Assembly: GCA_015847255.1 (NCBI GenBank)
Contig: JADLZK010009286.1
Location: 80,826 to 144,825, forward strand
Source of the DNA: Hyparrhenia diplandra
Taxonomy: Eukaryota > Streptophyta > Magnoliopsida > Poales > Poaceae
Direction: 5' to 3'
Length of the DNA stretch: 64,000 nt
Below are positions 22,916-36,359 of this stretch, piece after piece (the first letter of the stretch is position 1; each line of letters starts with the position of its first letter). The notes below the pieces were generated by a model. That model searched no databases, was not told where the DNA came from, and worked only from the letters and a program-made list of their open reading frames with translations. The translations under genes and the position numbers were made by a program.

Positions 22916-24226
22916 AATTTTCATAGGATATATGACTGTTTTGCATAACAGAGGCGACATGATGTCACCCAATGTAGAAAGTGATTTGTTAATATGTCCT
23001 GGTTCCTTAAGTAGTTTAGCTTATGCACTGGTCTAGGTACACGCTCACTTCTAACCAAATCTACAAGCCACAACTTATTATTTATGCACAATCTCCATTA
23101 AAGAGGTTCCAAGCCCTCACCATGATGTGTGGCATGTAGTGAGAGGATTTGTTGTCCTCATTAACATTGTTTGAACAAGTAGCCCTTGCATTGCTTCCTA
23201 CTTGTAAAATTCCACAAACCTAGTTTGTACCATTGATTTTGACCTCATGTAAACCCTTCCGTGTTAAAAAGTATCTCCAATTCCTCGTTTGTCCATAGGC
23301 AAAGATGCGTACGCTATAGCCATCTAAGACGTAAATGACTAGTGGATGCGTGTCGTAACGTACACAACATCTTGATCATCCCTTGGTGTGAACACTATCC
23401 AAATCGAATGTCAAGTTAGTTGTACCATCATTCAATTACAATGTTCCCTTTAGTGGATACATGGAAATCCACTATGTCACTTTGGGGTCGGGTCGACATT
23501 GATTGAAAAACCCCGATATTAGCTTTTATCTCCCGAACAATGTTGTAGGTGCTTCCCCTTGACCATCTATTTGTTGTACAGGGATTTGTAATCTTCATAC
23601 TTGGTAACAAGACTCATTTCCAGCATGTGCATTTAGAAGCTCTATTTTAAGTCCGTTGACCTCATCATTGGTATAGGAAAGCTGATTGGACATGCCAGTC
23701 CATTGGCTGTAGGTGACCTACTCAATCTTCTTCTCATAGTTTGGTCTCAATTTGCTTTCTCTAGTTTCTTTGGTATCCTCTCGCCGTCTTCTCACAAATG
23801 CTTTTAAGTTTTCACCCTAGAGAATCTTGAAACAAGCGTGTGGGTTTAGAATTTATATAGGATATATGACTGTTTTGCTAGTGCATTGGCTGTAGGTGAC
23901 CTACTCAATGTTCTTCTCAAAGTTTGGTCTCAATTTGCTTTCTCTAGTCCGCCGGTATCCCTCGCTTGTCTTCTTATAAATGCTTTCAAGTTTTTCTCCT
24001 AGAGAATCTTGAAACAAGCGTGTCGATTTAGAATTTTCGTAGGATATATGACTGCTTTTTGCTTAACAAGAGCCGACGTGATGTCACCCAATGTTGAAAG
24101 TGATTTGTTAATATGTCCTGGTTCCTTAAGTCATTCGCCTTTGGCGACCGGTCTAGGAGACACGCCACTTCTAGCCAAATCTACAAGCCACAACTTCTTA
24201 TCCGCACAATCTCCATTAAAGAGGTT
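22916..24226 (-). pseudogene. Kinesin-14 motor fragments, tandem array, left block
   Basis: Kinesin-14 motors walk toward microtubule minus ends. The minus strand encodes broken pieces of such a motor domain: the segment before the P-loop (STKGNIVI), the P-loop region (YGQTG), the switch-I region and the switch-II region. Marker GAGGTTCC (minus-strand switch-II side) occurs at 23103 and GAGGTT at 24221, spacing 1118. This unit is longer than the others because about 160 bp (from TGCATTGGCTGTAGGTGACC) is repeated within it at about 23880. The block is cut at 24226 by the gypsy LTR and resumes at 37150. No unit is open throughout. Confidence 0.75.
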
Positions 24227-25012
24227 TGTTGGGGGAGAGCAAAACCTCGCCCACCCCTACGGCCGGCCCAAGGAACCGGTGGATACCGAACAAGAGATGG
24301 CGGCCAAACCTAACGAACGGTCGCATTGGCCTCTATGGACGAATGTCAATTCATCCGCCGAGGTTGAACTCGGGGCCAAGAGTGCTGGTGAGGTGGTGAC
24401 CTAAAACCCCGAGCTGCGACCTTATGGTCGAAACACCTGGGTTTTCGTGAAGGCTCGACACGCCGAATGATCGGGGACGAAGAAGGCGTGACCTTCGGCC
24501 GGGATGGCCGAATCGCCGAAGCTTTCGTCAAACCGTCTCACGCGGGCCGGTTGCAACGCACGGGGCGAAGACTACAACATTCGGTTGATTGAGCCGAAGG
24601 TCGTGAGAAATCCCCCCAGCGAAGTGTCGTTGAATCGATTCGTCCGGTCCGCTTAACGAAACCATTTGCTCCCCAAACGGAGAGCAAATCAATCCTGGCG
24701 GCTTTTTGTCTTCTTGCGGGGTTACCCGAGATCGGCGCGGGGCTGTCACCGAGAGAAGATGCAATAGGAGGCCGGAAAGTACCATCCCCGCCCCTTTGTC
24801 ATTGACGGGCGAACGGTGAGGCCTAGGTCGATAGAAGGGTAAAATGGAATTGTAATAGTCTCACGGACTATAAATAGACCCCGGGGCTTTGTAAAAGGAC
24901 TGAAAATTAATGAAAGGAGTGTTCCGGATTAGCATACACCTTTGTGTGTTGAGTTTGGCCTAGTTGAGTAATTCGTCCTACCAAGGGGTAGCCTCGCCGG
25001 GCTACACCAACA
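24227..25012 (+). repeat. Gypsy 5' LTR
   Basis: 786 bp, from TGTTGGGGGAGAGC to ...CTACACCAACA. It carries a TATAAATA box at about 24869-24876. Compared with the 3' LTR it differs by substitutions and many 1-4-base indels, mostly in GC-rich words. Confidence 0.9.
24869..24876 (+). promoter_or_regulatory. TATA box of the gypsy LTR promoter
   Basis: TATAAATA in the U3 region, about 137 bases before the LTR end. The same box is conserved at about 36999-37006 in the 3' LTR. It would drive transcription rightward through gag-pol. Confidence 0.6.
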
Positions 25013-25030
25013 TTGGCGCCCACCGTGGTT
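25013..25030 (+). other. Gypsy primer-binding site
   Basis: TTGGCGCCCACCG starts immediately after the CA end of the 5' LTR, the type of site used by many plant gypsy elements. It fixes the LTR border and the element's orientation. Confidence 0.75.
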
Positions 25031-25559
25031 ATGCGGCAACCCATGGCTCCAACGCGGGAGGCCTAAGGCAGCGGCACCAGCTCCGGCTGGACCTCCTCCG
25101 GGCGATCCATCTTCGGATCCTCGGTGGAGGTCACACCGCCGCCCAGGCCAAGGTGCGGCGGAAGACGCCGCCACGGTCCGGGGCTCGACCGGCTAGGGGA
25201 CTTCCCGGAGCAGGAGGCTCCGGCCCTCCGTAAGATGAAGACAATGCCGACGACGATCGGCGCAGAGGATCATCGTGCACCGTAATGAACAAGAAGAGCG
25301 GGCAAGGCCGATTCAAGAGTTGAGCCTTAAACAAGTCGAGCTTAGGAACTAAGGGCTCGGAAAGAGGCAATGTTGAGAGGCGATGCAGCCAAGCGGAGAG
25401 AGGATTCGGCTAGGGGAGCGCTTGAGGCTGCCGAATTGAAAAAGAAAACCCACGCTACTGAGATATTGCAGATGGAGAGAAACGCGTAAACATCCCAAGG
25501 GGGAGCAAGAACCACTTTCATTGCGGGAGGTGAGGTCGATTCGGCCGCCACTTTCGCCC

Positions 25560-26400
25560 GAATCTGCAGCCTAGCCCGTGGCAAGGTTGGTTACAAGCCT
25601 AGGCTACCGCCATTCAATGGGAAATCAGATCCAAGAAAGTTCATCGCAAGCTATGAAGCCGCAGCATATTCGGGCAGGGGAGATTCGACACGCTGGCAAA
25701 ATCTCTCATAATGGCGGTGGAGGACATCGCGCATGAATGGTACATAGCACTTCGGCCCGCTATCGATCGTAAATCGAAACAACCGAAAGAACAGCTAATC
25801 ATCACCTTTGTGGGATTCCGTGCTTTGAAAAAGGGAACCCGGGACTTCCTAAAGCTCAAGCAGAGGACGGAGAGATTTGACTCAATACTTGAGAAGATTT
25901 GTGCACCGCGTACGTGATGCCCAATGTCTCTGATGAAGTAGTAATCGCAAAGAAGAATTGAGGGCATGGCTATCGGCCAACGCGCCGCACTTCTAGATAG
26001 AGAAGAGCCGAAAGACCGACCGAAGTTATATGACCAGATCAAGAAATTTGCCAAGTCCGAAGAAGGCCTAAAAAAGAAGAAAGGCAGCAAGAAAGGATGA
26101 GAAGCAGCAATCTCCACACCCAAACAACAAGCAATGCTCAAAGGGGTGGCAAGACTCCTCGGCCTATCAACAATGTACAGAGGATTCGGCCCATATGGTC
26201 GAAACCAAAGAACCATTCTCGGGTGACGCTTCAATCTCTAAAGCGAATCAATCCAATCGAGGTGGCCAAGCTCTAGGGGCAGAGGGGCGGAAGAGGTCGA
26301 GACGGTCCGAAAGTGCCATAGCATGCTTCATTTGCGGCGAAAACATGGGTCATTTCACGGGATTGCAAGTACGGACAGATGGCCAAAGATCGAAATCTAA
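25560..26400 (+). pseudogene. Gypsy gag relic
   Basis: Pieces of a retrotransposon gag follow each other in shifting frames. YKPRLPPFNGKSDPRKFIAS (about 25590-25650) opens the capsid region, followed by MAVEDIAHEWYIALRP (25711 on) and KQRTERFDSILE. A zinc knuckle CFICGENMGHFT lies at about 26328; its last Cys is displaced by a frameshift. Gag would form the particle that packages the element's RNA. Stops and frameshifts prevent a full product. Confidence 0.7.
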
Positions 26401-26849
26401 AGACGAAAGTACACAAAGCAGCCAAGCTCCAAAACATGTATATAACATGAGAGAAACAAGCGAGGCACACGGCCGAACGCGTATTTCGGCTATCAAAATG
26501 TCCAGCCGCCGCCACCACCTCCGCTAACGATCAGGGCTCGATGTTTCCAGCTCACCATAATCCATAATCGTGGAACTACCTGTGTTACGCTCCACAAGCT
26601 CAAGCCACCATCGATGCAAAGCATCTTCCCCAAGAAACTTGGATCAATCGCAGCGAGAATATGCAAATGAAGCCCGAAGCAAGTCAGAAAAAGGCTAGTA
26701 AACTCGGTTCTCCCATCTCGTGGTCACATCTACGCAATCACAAAGCGGATCCAACCTTGAGCATGAAAACAAAAGAGCGAGAAGAGATTATGTGAGAAGA
26801 GTTCACACGATAACACCAAGGGTACCCTTGAACAAAGCCAAAGATGGTC

Positions 26850-29800
26850 GATGGTACCAATCACGCTTTGATCTAAAACCGACTTCGGGTACGAGATTAC
26901 CCACATACGTGATGCATTCGTAGCAACAGCCAATGTTGACAAGTTCACACTTCACAACATTCTAATTGACAATGGGTTCAAACCGATATAATCGTTTCAT
27001 CAAAGCTTTCCAAACCATGGATATGGATCGCCGATTGCTACTACCACCGGGTAACTCCTTGTTTGATTCGGGCGGAAAGAGGATAGATGCGATAGGAAAG
27101 AAAGACATTGGTGACTTTCGGTGAGGTTGGGTTGTGCCGAACCGAAATAATCACATTCGACATAGTCAACATAGACTACCCGCATACGCAATATTCGGCG
27201 GGGGTGTCATCAAGAAGTTTGAGGCGGTGATTAAGCAAAGTTTCCTCGTATGAAAATACCATCCCCATTCGGGCGTTGTAACGTTTTTGGGGCTTACCAA
27301 GAGGCAGCCCGAAGAATAGATGCGAAGCCAATACGGCTACAAAGATGATCAATGAGGTAACGGAGACGGCGAGATGAAGATCTAAGAAGAAGATTCGAAC
27401 ACAACCCAAAGATCGCTAAAGAGCCGAAAGTGGAATCACCGAATCCACCGTAAGGGTTCCGATATCCACAACAGGTCCCGAAAAGAGAGATCATAATAGG
27501 ATCCGAGCTAGAACCGTGGGAAGCGGCTCAAGTTATCGACAAGCATTTCTTGACTCCAACTCCGATGTATTCGCATGGTCGCCAGAGGACCTAAAAGGAG
27601 TAAGCGGGCCCGGCTCAAAGATAATCCGAAAGTGTCATACCAACAAAGGAAACCAAAGAAACAAAGATTGAGAAAGTTATCCGGAAGAGCGGTACGCAAG
27701 CCAAAGAAATTGAGGTTCAAAGACTCTCGATGCAAGGCGCCATAAGACCTGTCCAATATCCGTAATGGTGGCGAATGTGGTAATGGTCCGTAAAAGACAT
27801 CGATCCCAACATCAAAAAGTGGCGAATGTGTGTAGACTTCATCGATCTAAACAAGGCATGTCCCAAAGACCCGCACTCTCCCCTTTAATAGATACCTTGA
27901 TCGACTTGGGCCTCGGGTTGTGAAAGAATGAGCCTACTCGATTTGCTTCTCCGGATATCACCAGATCCATCCGAACCGGAAGATGAGGAGAAGACAAGCT
28001 TCATCACCAGGGGGAACCTATTGTTTCAAACGAATGCCTAAGGGGTGAATGAATGCCGGATCTACCTTCTCCGAATCGTCGACGAGGTGTTCGAGAGAAC
28101 AAAAGAAAAAGAAGAACCTAGTGACATATGTGGATGATATAGTTGTAATAAGCAAAGATGAAAGAATCTCATATCAACGATCCGAAAGAAACTTTCGCGA
28201 ACCTACGACGAAGCGGCCTTAAGCTGAACCCGGAGAAATGTATCTTTGGAATCACCAAGGGCAAGATGTTGGGATGCCTAGTTTCAGCGGGGGTATAGAG
28301 GCTTAATCCGACAAGATCTCAGCCATTGTAGACATGAAGCCCCGGACAGCCCCGAAAGAAGGTTCAGCGACTTACCGGGCGGTTGGCGGGCCAAAGAAAA
28401 GTTCATATCAAGATCACCGAGAAGGGATTGCCATTCTTCGAGGTACTCAAAAATAGCACCGAGTTCGAATGGGGTCCTGAGCAGCAAAAAGCTTTCCAAG
28501 ACCTAAAAGACTATCTCACCAACCTGACAACCATGACGAAACCGTCCACAAAAGCAATTTTACTGTTGTACTTGGCAGCATCTCCGGTGGGCGTAAGTGC
28601 AGTCCTGGTCGAAGAGAAAGAACATGAAAACAAGCTTAAACAGTTTCCCATTTATTATTATCTCGAGGCCCTTTCACGCAAAGCTTAACTCACTCGAGCT
28701 AGAGAAGATAGCTTACACGGTCCCGATGGCTAGCCGAAAGCTAAAGACATTACTTTCGGGCACATAAGATCCGAGTTATCTCTTCTCACCCACCGGAGGC
28801 CTGTTCGAAACAAATGGCCGGCCGGAAGAGTTGGAAAGTGGGCAGCTGAGCTCAACGAATTCGTGATTGATTACGAACACGGATCAGCAATAAAGTCAAA
28901 GGCGATAGCCGACTTCATAGCGCCATTGGACACCCGCCGCCCGAATCAGGTCCGGAGGTTTTGACGAACCTACCTCGACGGCGCTTTGCGACGAACCGGT
29001 GCGATAAAGGGTCTGGGGTTTCGCACTCGACACCCAACAGGGGACCGCCAATCGATCACGCTGTGACCGGTTGTGATTCACAAGCGCCAACAATACAGCC
29101 GAAGTCACGGTCAGATCGCTAGCACCAAAAGCTAAGGGCTATGGGAGTTAAAAGATGCATCATTCGCACGGACTCTCAGGTGGTCGGTGGACACCGCGAG
29201 AAGGAGTACACGGCGAGGGAACCAGTTCTTATTAGATATCTACAAAGGTAAGATCGATGGAGAAGCACTTTGCGGGGTTCTCAATAAAGTACATACCACG
29301 CTAGTTGAAAAAGAGAAGCAGACGAGTTGGCTAAAAGCAGTGACGATTAGGGATCCCAACCCCTCCGGATGTATTTTTTCAAAGAATCCTCGGCTAAAGC
29401 AATCGAGATGAAGAGGAAGTGCCAAAGAGCATTCATGTCATCGCAAGCCATGACCGGAGAAGTCCCATATTCGCATTCCTAGCAGGCACCTATGAGCCCG
29501 AATCCAAGCATGAGCAAAGAACGTATGGAGTCGCGAACAAAGCACTATTCAATCATAAGAGGTGAATTGTACAAAGACGGTATAGTAGCTCAAGCTCAAG
29601 TGCATCAAGACGTAAGAAGGAAGCAAGCTTCTAGAAGAAATACATGGAGGAATGTGTGGAGCCCATAGGGGACCTCACGAAATCACACACACGAGCAATG
29701 AGACAAGGATTTTATTGGCCTACGAACCGAAGACGCCAAATTGCCTAGTAAAGACATGCGAGAGTTGCCAAATGTTTGCCAAGAAGCGTAACGCGCCATC

Positions 29801-30370
29801 CAACCCAACCCGGATCGATAGTGCCAACCTGGCCTCTTCAACATTGGGGCGTAGACATAGTTGGGCGTTGCCAACAAAGACCGTGGAACGTGAGATTCGC
29901 CGCCCGAGCGCTTGAGTATTTCACGAAGTGGATAGAAGCAAGGCCTCCGGCCCGAATCACCTCGACCACCTTGATCGCCAGATGGCAAATGGATGATAGT
30001 CGCCGCTTTGGAGTCCCATCCTACATAATCGTGGACAACGGCAAGCAGTTCGACTCAATTGAGTTTAGGAACTTCTGTGAGGAGCGCTCCATCAAAGTGA
30101 CTTTCGCATCGGTCTACCATCCGCAAAGCAACGGAAGGGTTGAAAAGGCCAACGGCCTAATCTTCTCACCGTATCTCCAAGTGTCTCGGGATGCAAGCAA
30201 GGGAAAATGGCCAGCCGAGATGAATTTGCGCCCTGGGGCCACAACATCTCGAAGTCTCGGGCAACCGGGTTCACCCCGTTTTCGCCTACTCTATGGCGAA
30301 GAGGCCATAACACCCGAAGAGCTCAAGCTAGGCTCATTTCGCACACGTGATAGCCGATGTAACTGAAATT
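26850..30370 (+). pseudogene. Gypsy pol relic: protease, RT, RNase H, integrase
   Basis: Domains in order: protease with the DNG active-site motif (TLHNILIDNG, about 26945-26975); RT with LNKACPKDPHSP (about 27848-27885) and the catalytic YVDDIVV (about 28128-28150); the RT-RNase H connection FEWGPEQQKAFQDLKDYL (about 28465-28520) and LLLYLAASPVGVSAVLVEE. An RNase-H-like DGALRRTGAI stretch lies at about 28980. Integrase has a CESCQMFAKK zinc half (about 29757), GVDIVG (about 29850), VDNGKQFDS (about 30030) and YHPQSNGRVEKANG (about 30117). The longest open part, 29776-30366, covers the integrase core. There are multiple frameshifts elsewhere. Confidence 0.85.
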
Positions 30371-32937
30371 CAAAGGTTTGTAGATGCCGACACATCGAAT
30401 TCGAAAGTTGCAGCCGCGAAGAACCTCGACAACTATCACAAGGAAACGCAAAAGCTGGAGGGACAAGAAGATCCTTGAAAAAGAACATCTACCAGGGCAA
30501 TCTCAATCGGGTTCCGGCATGTCGACAAGCGGGGGCAAGCTACGATCCCAATGGTACGGGCCTTTTCGTCGTCGCAAGCATGGTCAAGCACAGGGTCTTT
30601 TCGCCCACGGACGGAAGAAGGCGACGAATCCAATCACACATGGAACGCGGACAATCTCCGCAGATTCTATGCGTGACGAATACTCCCAGTCTTTGGGAGT
30701 TGTAATTTTCTTTTCTTTCTCTATGGTTTGTAATAATTAACACGGGAAGCTACAATAGGGTTGCGCTCTTTTTCCTCCTCATGGGGAAGCCCTTTCGGGG
30801 TGTGAGGGTTTTTAATGAGGCAACCCTAAAACATTCGGTTATGAGCCCCTTTAAAGGTTCCATTTTCCCCAAGCATCAAATCATCAAAAGAAAAGAGCCG
30901 AAAGCAAGAAGTGGCTTCATCATTCTTGCTATATTCGGCATATCACGTATCAGGAAAGGATGTATATGCTGAAAAGATCAGCAAACAAGAGGCTTGAGAA
31001 GCCGAAAGACCAAGGTCAGAAAGGACCGAATGTCGGGAGGAAGTCACAAAGTGACAATCCCAAAATAAGCAAAAGGCAAAAACGCCTAAGCCAACCGAAA
31101 CTTGCAAAAAGGCTAGGTTCGCCACCAATGCAAGTCGCCTAGTAAAGGCACGCCAGAGGATTAATACACCAAAGTCCAAAAAGGACAATAAGTAGGTATG
31201 CGCAATCAATGAAAGAAGAGTGTCCGTAGTCATCCATTGCATCTTTCGGGCAAATCAAAAACAATAAAGGCCAAAGATTGAGAAAAGGACATCCAAGGCC
31301 ACTATAAAAAAAGACCCCAAGGGTCACATATCTCTCGAAGCGACAACAAGTCGCATAGGTGACAACAACCTTCTTAAGTAGACACCAAAGAAAAAATAAG
31401 AGGCGAAATAGGGGATTACATCCCGTCCTCGTGGCTTCGGCCATTTAGGATTGAGAGGAGTCGAAGGCCGAGGGAGCATTCGGCCAAAGAGAAGTGGAGA
31501 GTCGAAACTAGCCCGGTGAAGGGCGAGCCTCACCATGTGGGAATTCCCCGGTCAAGACACGAAAGAGGGCCGCGTATGCGGCTCGTCGACCATTCAGCCT
31601 AGCAGGATTACTCCCGCTAGCCGACAATATCCGGGTTTCAAGAAAGCAAGTAGCTCAACTCTCGAACATCGAAATCAAGCTCGAATGCTCTGGCGAAACC
31701 CGAGACAAGATTCTCCATTGCACGAGTCCATCCCGGCCCGCATGGCACGTGCAAGGCCGACCGCTCGAGTGCATAAGAAGGCCAGCTCATCAAGGCCGAA
31801 AGATCACACGTTTCGCCCAAGCCCTACCACGTAACAATGTCAAGCACCCTCACTCATACCGAATGCCCGGCAAAGAAGAAAAAGCTCTAGCTCCAAGATG
31901 GCCGAATGTTCGAAGGAAGCATTCGGACGGTAAGGTAGGCAAAGTCCGCTTGCGCAAAGACATCACTTGTACAAGAACTCAGCCAACTTTAAAACAACTT
32001 TCGACAACTTTCGTTTCCTCACAAAAAGGGGAGGGGGTTTCTTGTAATGCACAAATATTTTCGAGAAAACGAAACAGCTTGATAATCGAAAGTATCATTT
32101 ACATGGTTTGTTCAACCAAAGGTCCCTCACGAGCAATACCTATATCTAGGAGCCGAAAAGCTCAATAGGTTCGATCCTCTACCTCTACTTTCGGCTCAAG
32201 CAAAAACGCCGCGAACTAAGTTGCTCTCGCCTAATAGAGGGAACGAAAGTGCTCCAAAAAAGTCGAGCATACGCCGGCCACGCCGAAGGATCCTGTTCCG
32301 GCGTGGCGTAAAAATTCCTCTACCTCGCTAGGATGATCTTCCACGGCCTTAAGCCATGAAGCACCGCTAACACCGAATCCATCTCGCTCAACATTTAAAG
32401 GAAACAAGTCTTCCAATAAACCGGAAGTCCCCTCATCGGGAAACCCGCCACATAATTTAAAAAAAAAAAAAACCAAACATGTCTTAAAAAGCGTATCATT
32501 ACGAGAAAAGGGCCACCAAGGCCGAATCCAACATTTACTCAAAAGAAAAACTACTCTACCCTATCCTCACCGAATGTTGCTCGCCATGCCGTTCGGGGTG
32601 GTGGAGTCGGGAGTTCCGGCGTTAGAGGGATTCCGCCCGATTCGGGCGTTTGGGGTCCGGCCGTCACGCCCGCGATGAAGGCATCGACCTTAGCCCGAAT
32701 CTCAGCCTTATCTTCAGCAGATTTGCGTCATGTTAAAAAGAAGATTCGTAAGCATAGAGCAATAAAAAAGAAGCGAATCTCAAAAAATAAAACGTAAAGA
32801 AACGCAAACTTACGCTAGCTCGGGATTCGCCGCCTCGAAACATCGCGAGGTCTTTCCCTCCCTTCAGCCCAAGTAGTCCTTGTAAAATTTACTGCCGAAA
32901 GCGCCGGCTCTGGTGCGCCAGACACGGCGGGTGGTCC
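30371..32937. other. Gypsy spacer between pol and the antisense frame
   Basis: Part of the gypsy element, purine-rich on the plus strand, with many CCGAA/TTCGG words. I recognise no domain on either strand. Long untranslated spacers after pol are usual in Tat-lineage elements. Confidence 0.5.
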
Positions 32938-35640
32938 TCATTCGCTCAATGGCCTCAATATGAGAGCAACTTTGTTTGATGCGTGGGCTGTCCCGAAAGC
33001 CCGTAGGGTTTCAAGGGAGGCGTAGCCTCTCCCCGTCTCCACCCGACCGTGCAAGGAATTGATTTCTTGCACGAGCCAGTGAGCCTCATCTTGGGGCTCA
33101 GCTCCGAGGGAGGGACGGCTTCGTCGCCGAATGATGCCGCTAGCCTGCGAGGGGACGAAATACCGACCCCCTCGTCTCATGGTCCAAAACCGGGAGAGCG
33201 AATGGTTGGCCTTCCTTGAGTCCTCCAACTCGGCCTCCGAGGGGTTTTCAATTTGTTCTCGGCCTTTTCGCCCGGGCCTCGGCTTTGCGTCTTGTCGGAC
33301 TTGGCGTCTTCAAGTCCTTGGCCAGCTTCTCAACCTTGGCTTTTTTCGGCCTCAAGGGCCCGCTGCTGCCTGTCCCCGGAACTTTTTCTCCGAGGTGCGT
33401 GCGACAAGCATGGACTGTCCAAAGTGAGAAAATACGAATCAATAAGGGAAGTGCGAAACAACCATTCGTCACAAAACATGAGAAAAGAAAAATTGAACTC
33501 ACCCCCGTGGCATAGAAGTTGAGGGCATCGAAGAGGAGCTGGGGCTCCATCTTTAACAACTCCTTCTCTGTATGAGGAGCGACGAAGGAGGAGGAGCAGT
33601 CGGTGCCGAATCTGACGCCGGCATCCGAGGGAAGGAGGGGAAGCGTGCGAGGATCCACCCCCGCAACCACTCTAGCATCCGAATCCGCTCCAAGACATCG
33701 AGCAAGCTTGTAAGTCTTCTCCCTTCTCGGGCTCATCTCCTCGGGGAACTAAACCCGGAGTAAACAACGGGCTCCCCTGAAGTCACTAGACGTGCTTCCG
33801 AGAGAGAGAGCACCGTGGCCGAAAAGGCAATCCTTGAAAATGCCGGAACTCTTGATGAAACTCGGTAAAACCGAGACTTACCCGGCAGTCTTCGGAGCAA
33901 AGCCAGACGAAGGTGGGGCTGTCGGGCGCGAGGGGCTCTTTGTTCGCCGCTTCTTTGATGCCGCAGCACTCGCACGAGAAGCTGATGACCCCTCCGTCAC
34001 GAGGACGCTTGACATTCGCGAACATAGGACCCGAGTCCTTGAGGGTCGCCAAAGGGGTCCTTCACGGCTTTTCCGGCCATGTCACCTGGATTCGCTAGAG
34101 ATAACCCGAACGAAGAAATCATCTTTGAGTAACAAAAAAAAATTTAGAGAAGACGAATGCTAAATAAGCGAATCAAAATCATCGGTCAAAAAGAACATTA
34201 TACCGGCGCAAGTAACAACGCCAAATCGGCGAGTACGGGCCGAATGTGACCTTTCGGCTATGAAGACCCGAGGACCTTAGCCGAAGGGCGACCTACCTCA
34301 ACGTCCCGAGGCTCTTTCGGCCCGGCCTCTTTGAGTCGTCTTCTCGCCTTTTTACTCGCTCATGAGGAGCCGAATCAAGGCAAACATTTTTGCCCCGACA
34401 AGCCGCCTTCCGCGCTGCCCTCTCCGCTTTCGCTTCCTCCGGTGTGTCAAACGATGAGGGTACGGCACCCCCATGGCGTCGAAAGCACGGTTGATTCAGC
34501 GTTTTCCCCAATAATCTCAAAGGCCAATTTGTATTCTTGATCACTCACTATGCCGAGAATCGAATCAGTTTCGTCTGTCACAAACTCCCGAAAGGCCTTC
34601 TTGGAATGAAATCTCGAGGGCACGGAAGCTTGAACCGATTCTTTTTCATAATTATAACTAGGAGATTCGACCTCGAATCTAACACGAGAGCTCAACGGAC
34701 GAACCTCCATAGCGATCCATTCTTCCACAAGATCGCGGGTGCTCGCCTTTCTAAAGTGCCGAGGAAGGCCGGAGATGCTTCGGGCATTACCTTCCACATC
34801 CGCATCAAATGCAAGCATGACATTTCGCTCAGAGGAACCATTCGCTTTCAAGGGCGCTGTTCAAAGGCGTCCCCCGATTTAAACGGATTCTTCTTCATTT
34901 CTAGCACTGACTCGGGCATAGAACCAAAACTCCATCCACTTTGTCCACTTATTGCAAAAAGCAGGAGCCAGACGAATGTTACCCTTTGGGATGAAGGTAT
35001 ATCCACCAAATCGCACAACACGGTGCTCCTCTTTCCTTACATCCCGAATCTTCTTGGGCTTCTTATGAAGGGCATAAAATTGAACGAACGTTTCAACACA
35101 AAGCGGGGCACCCATCATCTTCATTGCCCGCACGAAAGCCCCCGGACAGTGAACGATTCGGTGTAAGATGATGTATCTCAGAACTCCGAATCGTTCACGG
35201 CACGGCACCAATAAACACGTCCTCGCAAGGAAGACGAAACCCAGCCCGGAAATAATCCTTAAAAACCAAAGCCTCCCCGGGTCTAGGATTCGGGGTCCTC
35301 TCACCAGCGGCCGGCGCCCTGCAGAGGGCCCGGGTCCGTCGGTCCATAAATCCTTTCCGTACGTATTCATTCAGGACCATTCGGTGACACGCGATCGTCC
35401 GGCCCGATAAACCTCACGAAGAACACGAGGCCCCCGCATTCTCCCCGGAACCCTCCTTGCCGCGTGAAGCTTTCGTCGTCGACCCTTCCGGCGGCGTACA
35501 GAGCAAGCTTTCGGGCTCAGCAGCAGCCGAGAGACTAGGATCCGGCTCGGCCACAACATCACCCCCTACAGGGGACCCTTCGATATCAACGTCCATCTCG
35601 CCCAAAACACGAGGACTCACCGGGCTTCACTTTCGTAACT
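32938..35640 (-). pseudogene. Antisense reading frame of the gypsy element, putative gypsy-type transposon domain
   Basis: On the strand opposite gag-pol, a chain of frames starts near 35600 (acidic leader, MDVDIEGSPVGGDVVAEPDP). It continues through EALVFKDYFRAGFRLPCEDV (about 35200-35275), ERFGVLRYIILHRIVHCPGA (about 35130-35190), VRFGGYTFIPKGNIRLAP (about 34970-35020) and FCNKWTKWMEFWFYARVS (about 34920-34965). Then comes an Arg/Lys/Glu-rich part down to 32938 (KVEKLAKDLKTPSP, AHWLVQEINSLHGRVETG). The layout resembles the plant family annotated as putative gypsy-type transposon domain (PF04195), and antisense frames at this place are known in Tat elements such as Grande. Function is unknown. 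Frames break several times. Confidence 0.55.
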
Positions 35641-36359
35641 TGTAGATTCGGTGTCCGAGCTAGAATATAAATGCGGATTGATGGATTTGGAGAGGTAGCG
35701 CATTGATCACGTTAGCGACCGCCGAGATAGGCGATGATGCCGGGCTCGAGGAGTCAAGTAGTCAAACGAACTCTTGATGAAGAATCGCTATCGAAACTGA
35801 GTTTGGCCAAGAGCCGGATCCCAAAACAAAGCGAACCCGACATCCTATCAACTCAACGAAACCTAAAATGCAAAATAAAAACGGCGAAACCCTAAAGTAA
35901 AGAGTATGCACCCAACTCAACCGTAAAAAGAAAGAGGAAAAAGAAAACTCACCCGAAGGAATGCAGCCACCGAAAGCTCTTGAGCCTCGAAGCCCGATGA
36001 CGCCGAATGCCCCAAAGCCTCGAAGGCAAGGATCGCCGGAAGCTCCCCGAGCTCGGGAGCCAGGAGACGGAGGACGGGGCGGGTGCAAATGAGCCGGGGA
36101 GATAACAATCCCCCGCCACAGGGCCTTTAAATAGCCAAAATGGGCTCATGGATCGAGGGGCGTCCCCATCCGCTACCTCGGGGCACGCAAACCAAGGCGT
36201 CGATTCGACTTCGAGATTAGATTAAAAAAATTATTATTATTACGTAACACTAAAAAGAAATAGCTAGGTTTTTAGTGACGAGGGGGTTTCTTGTGGGCCT
36301 TGAGGTGAAACCAAGGAAAGGACGAAAAAGAACCTTATCCTTGGTCTCGAGGGGGCTAC

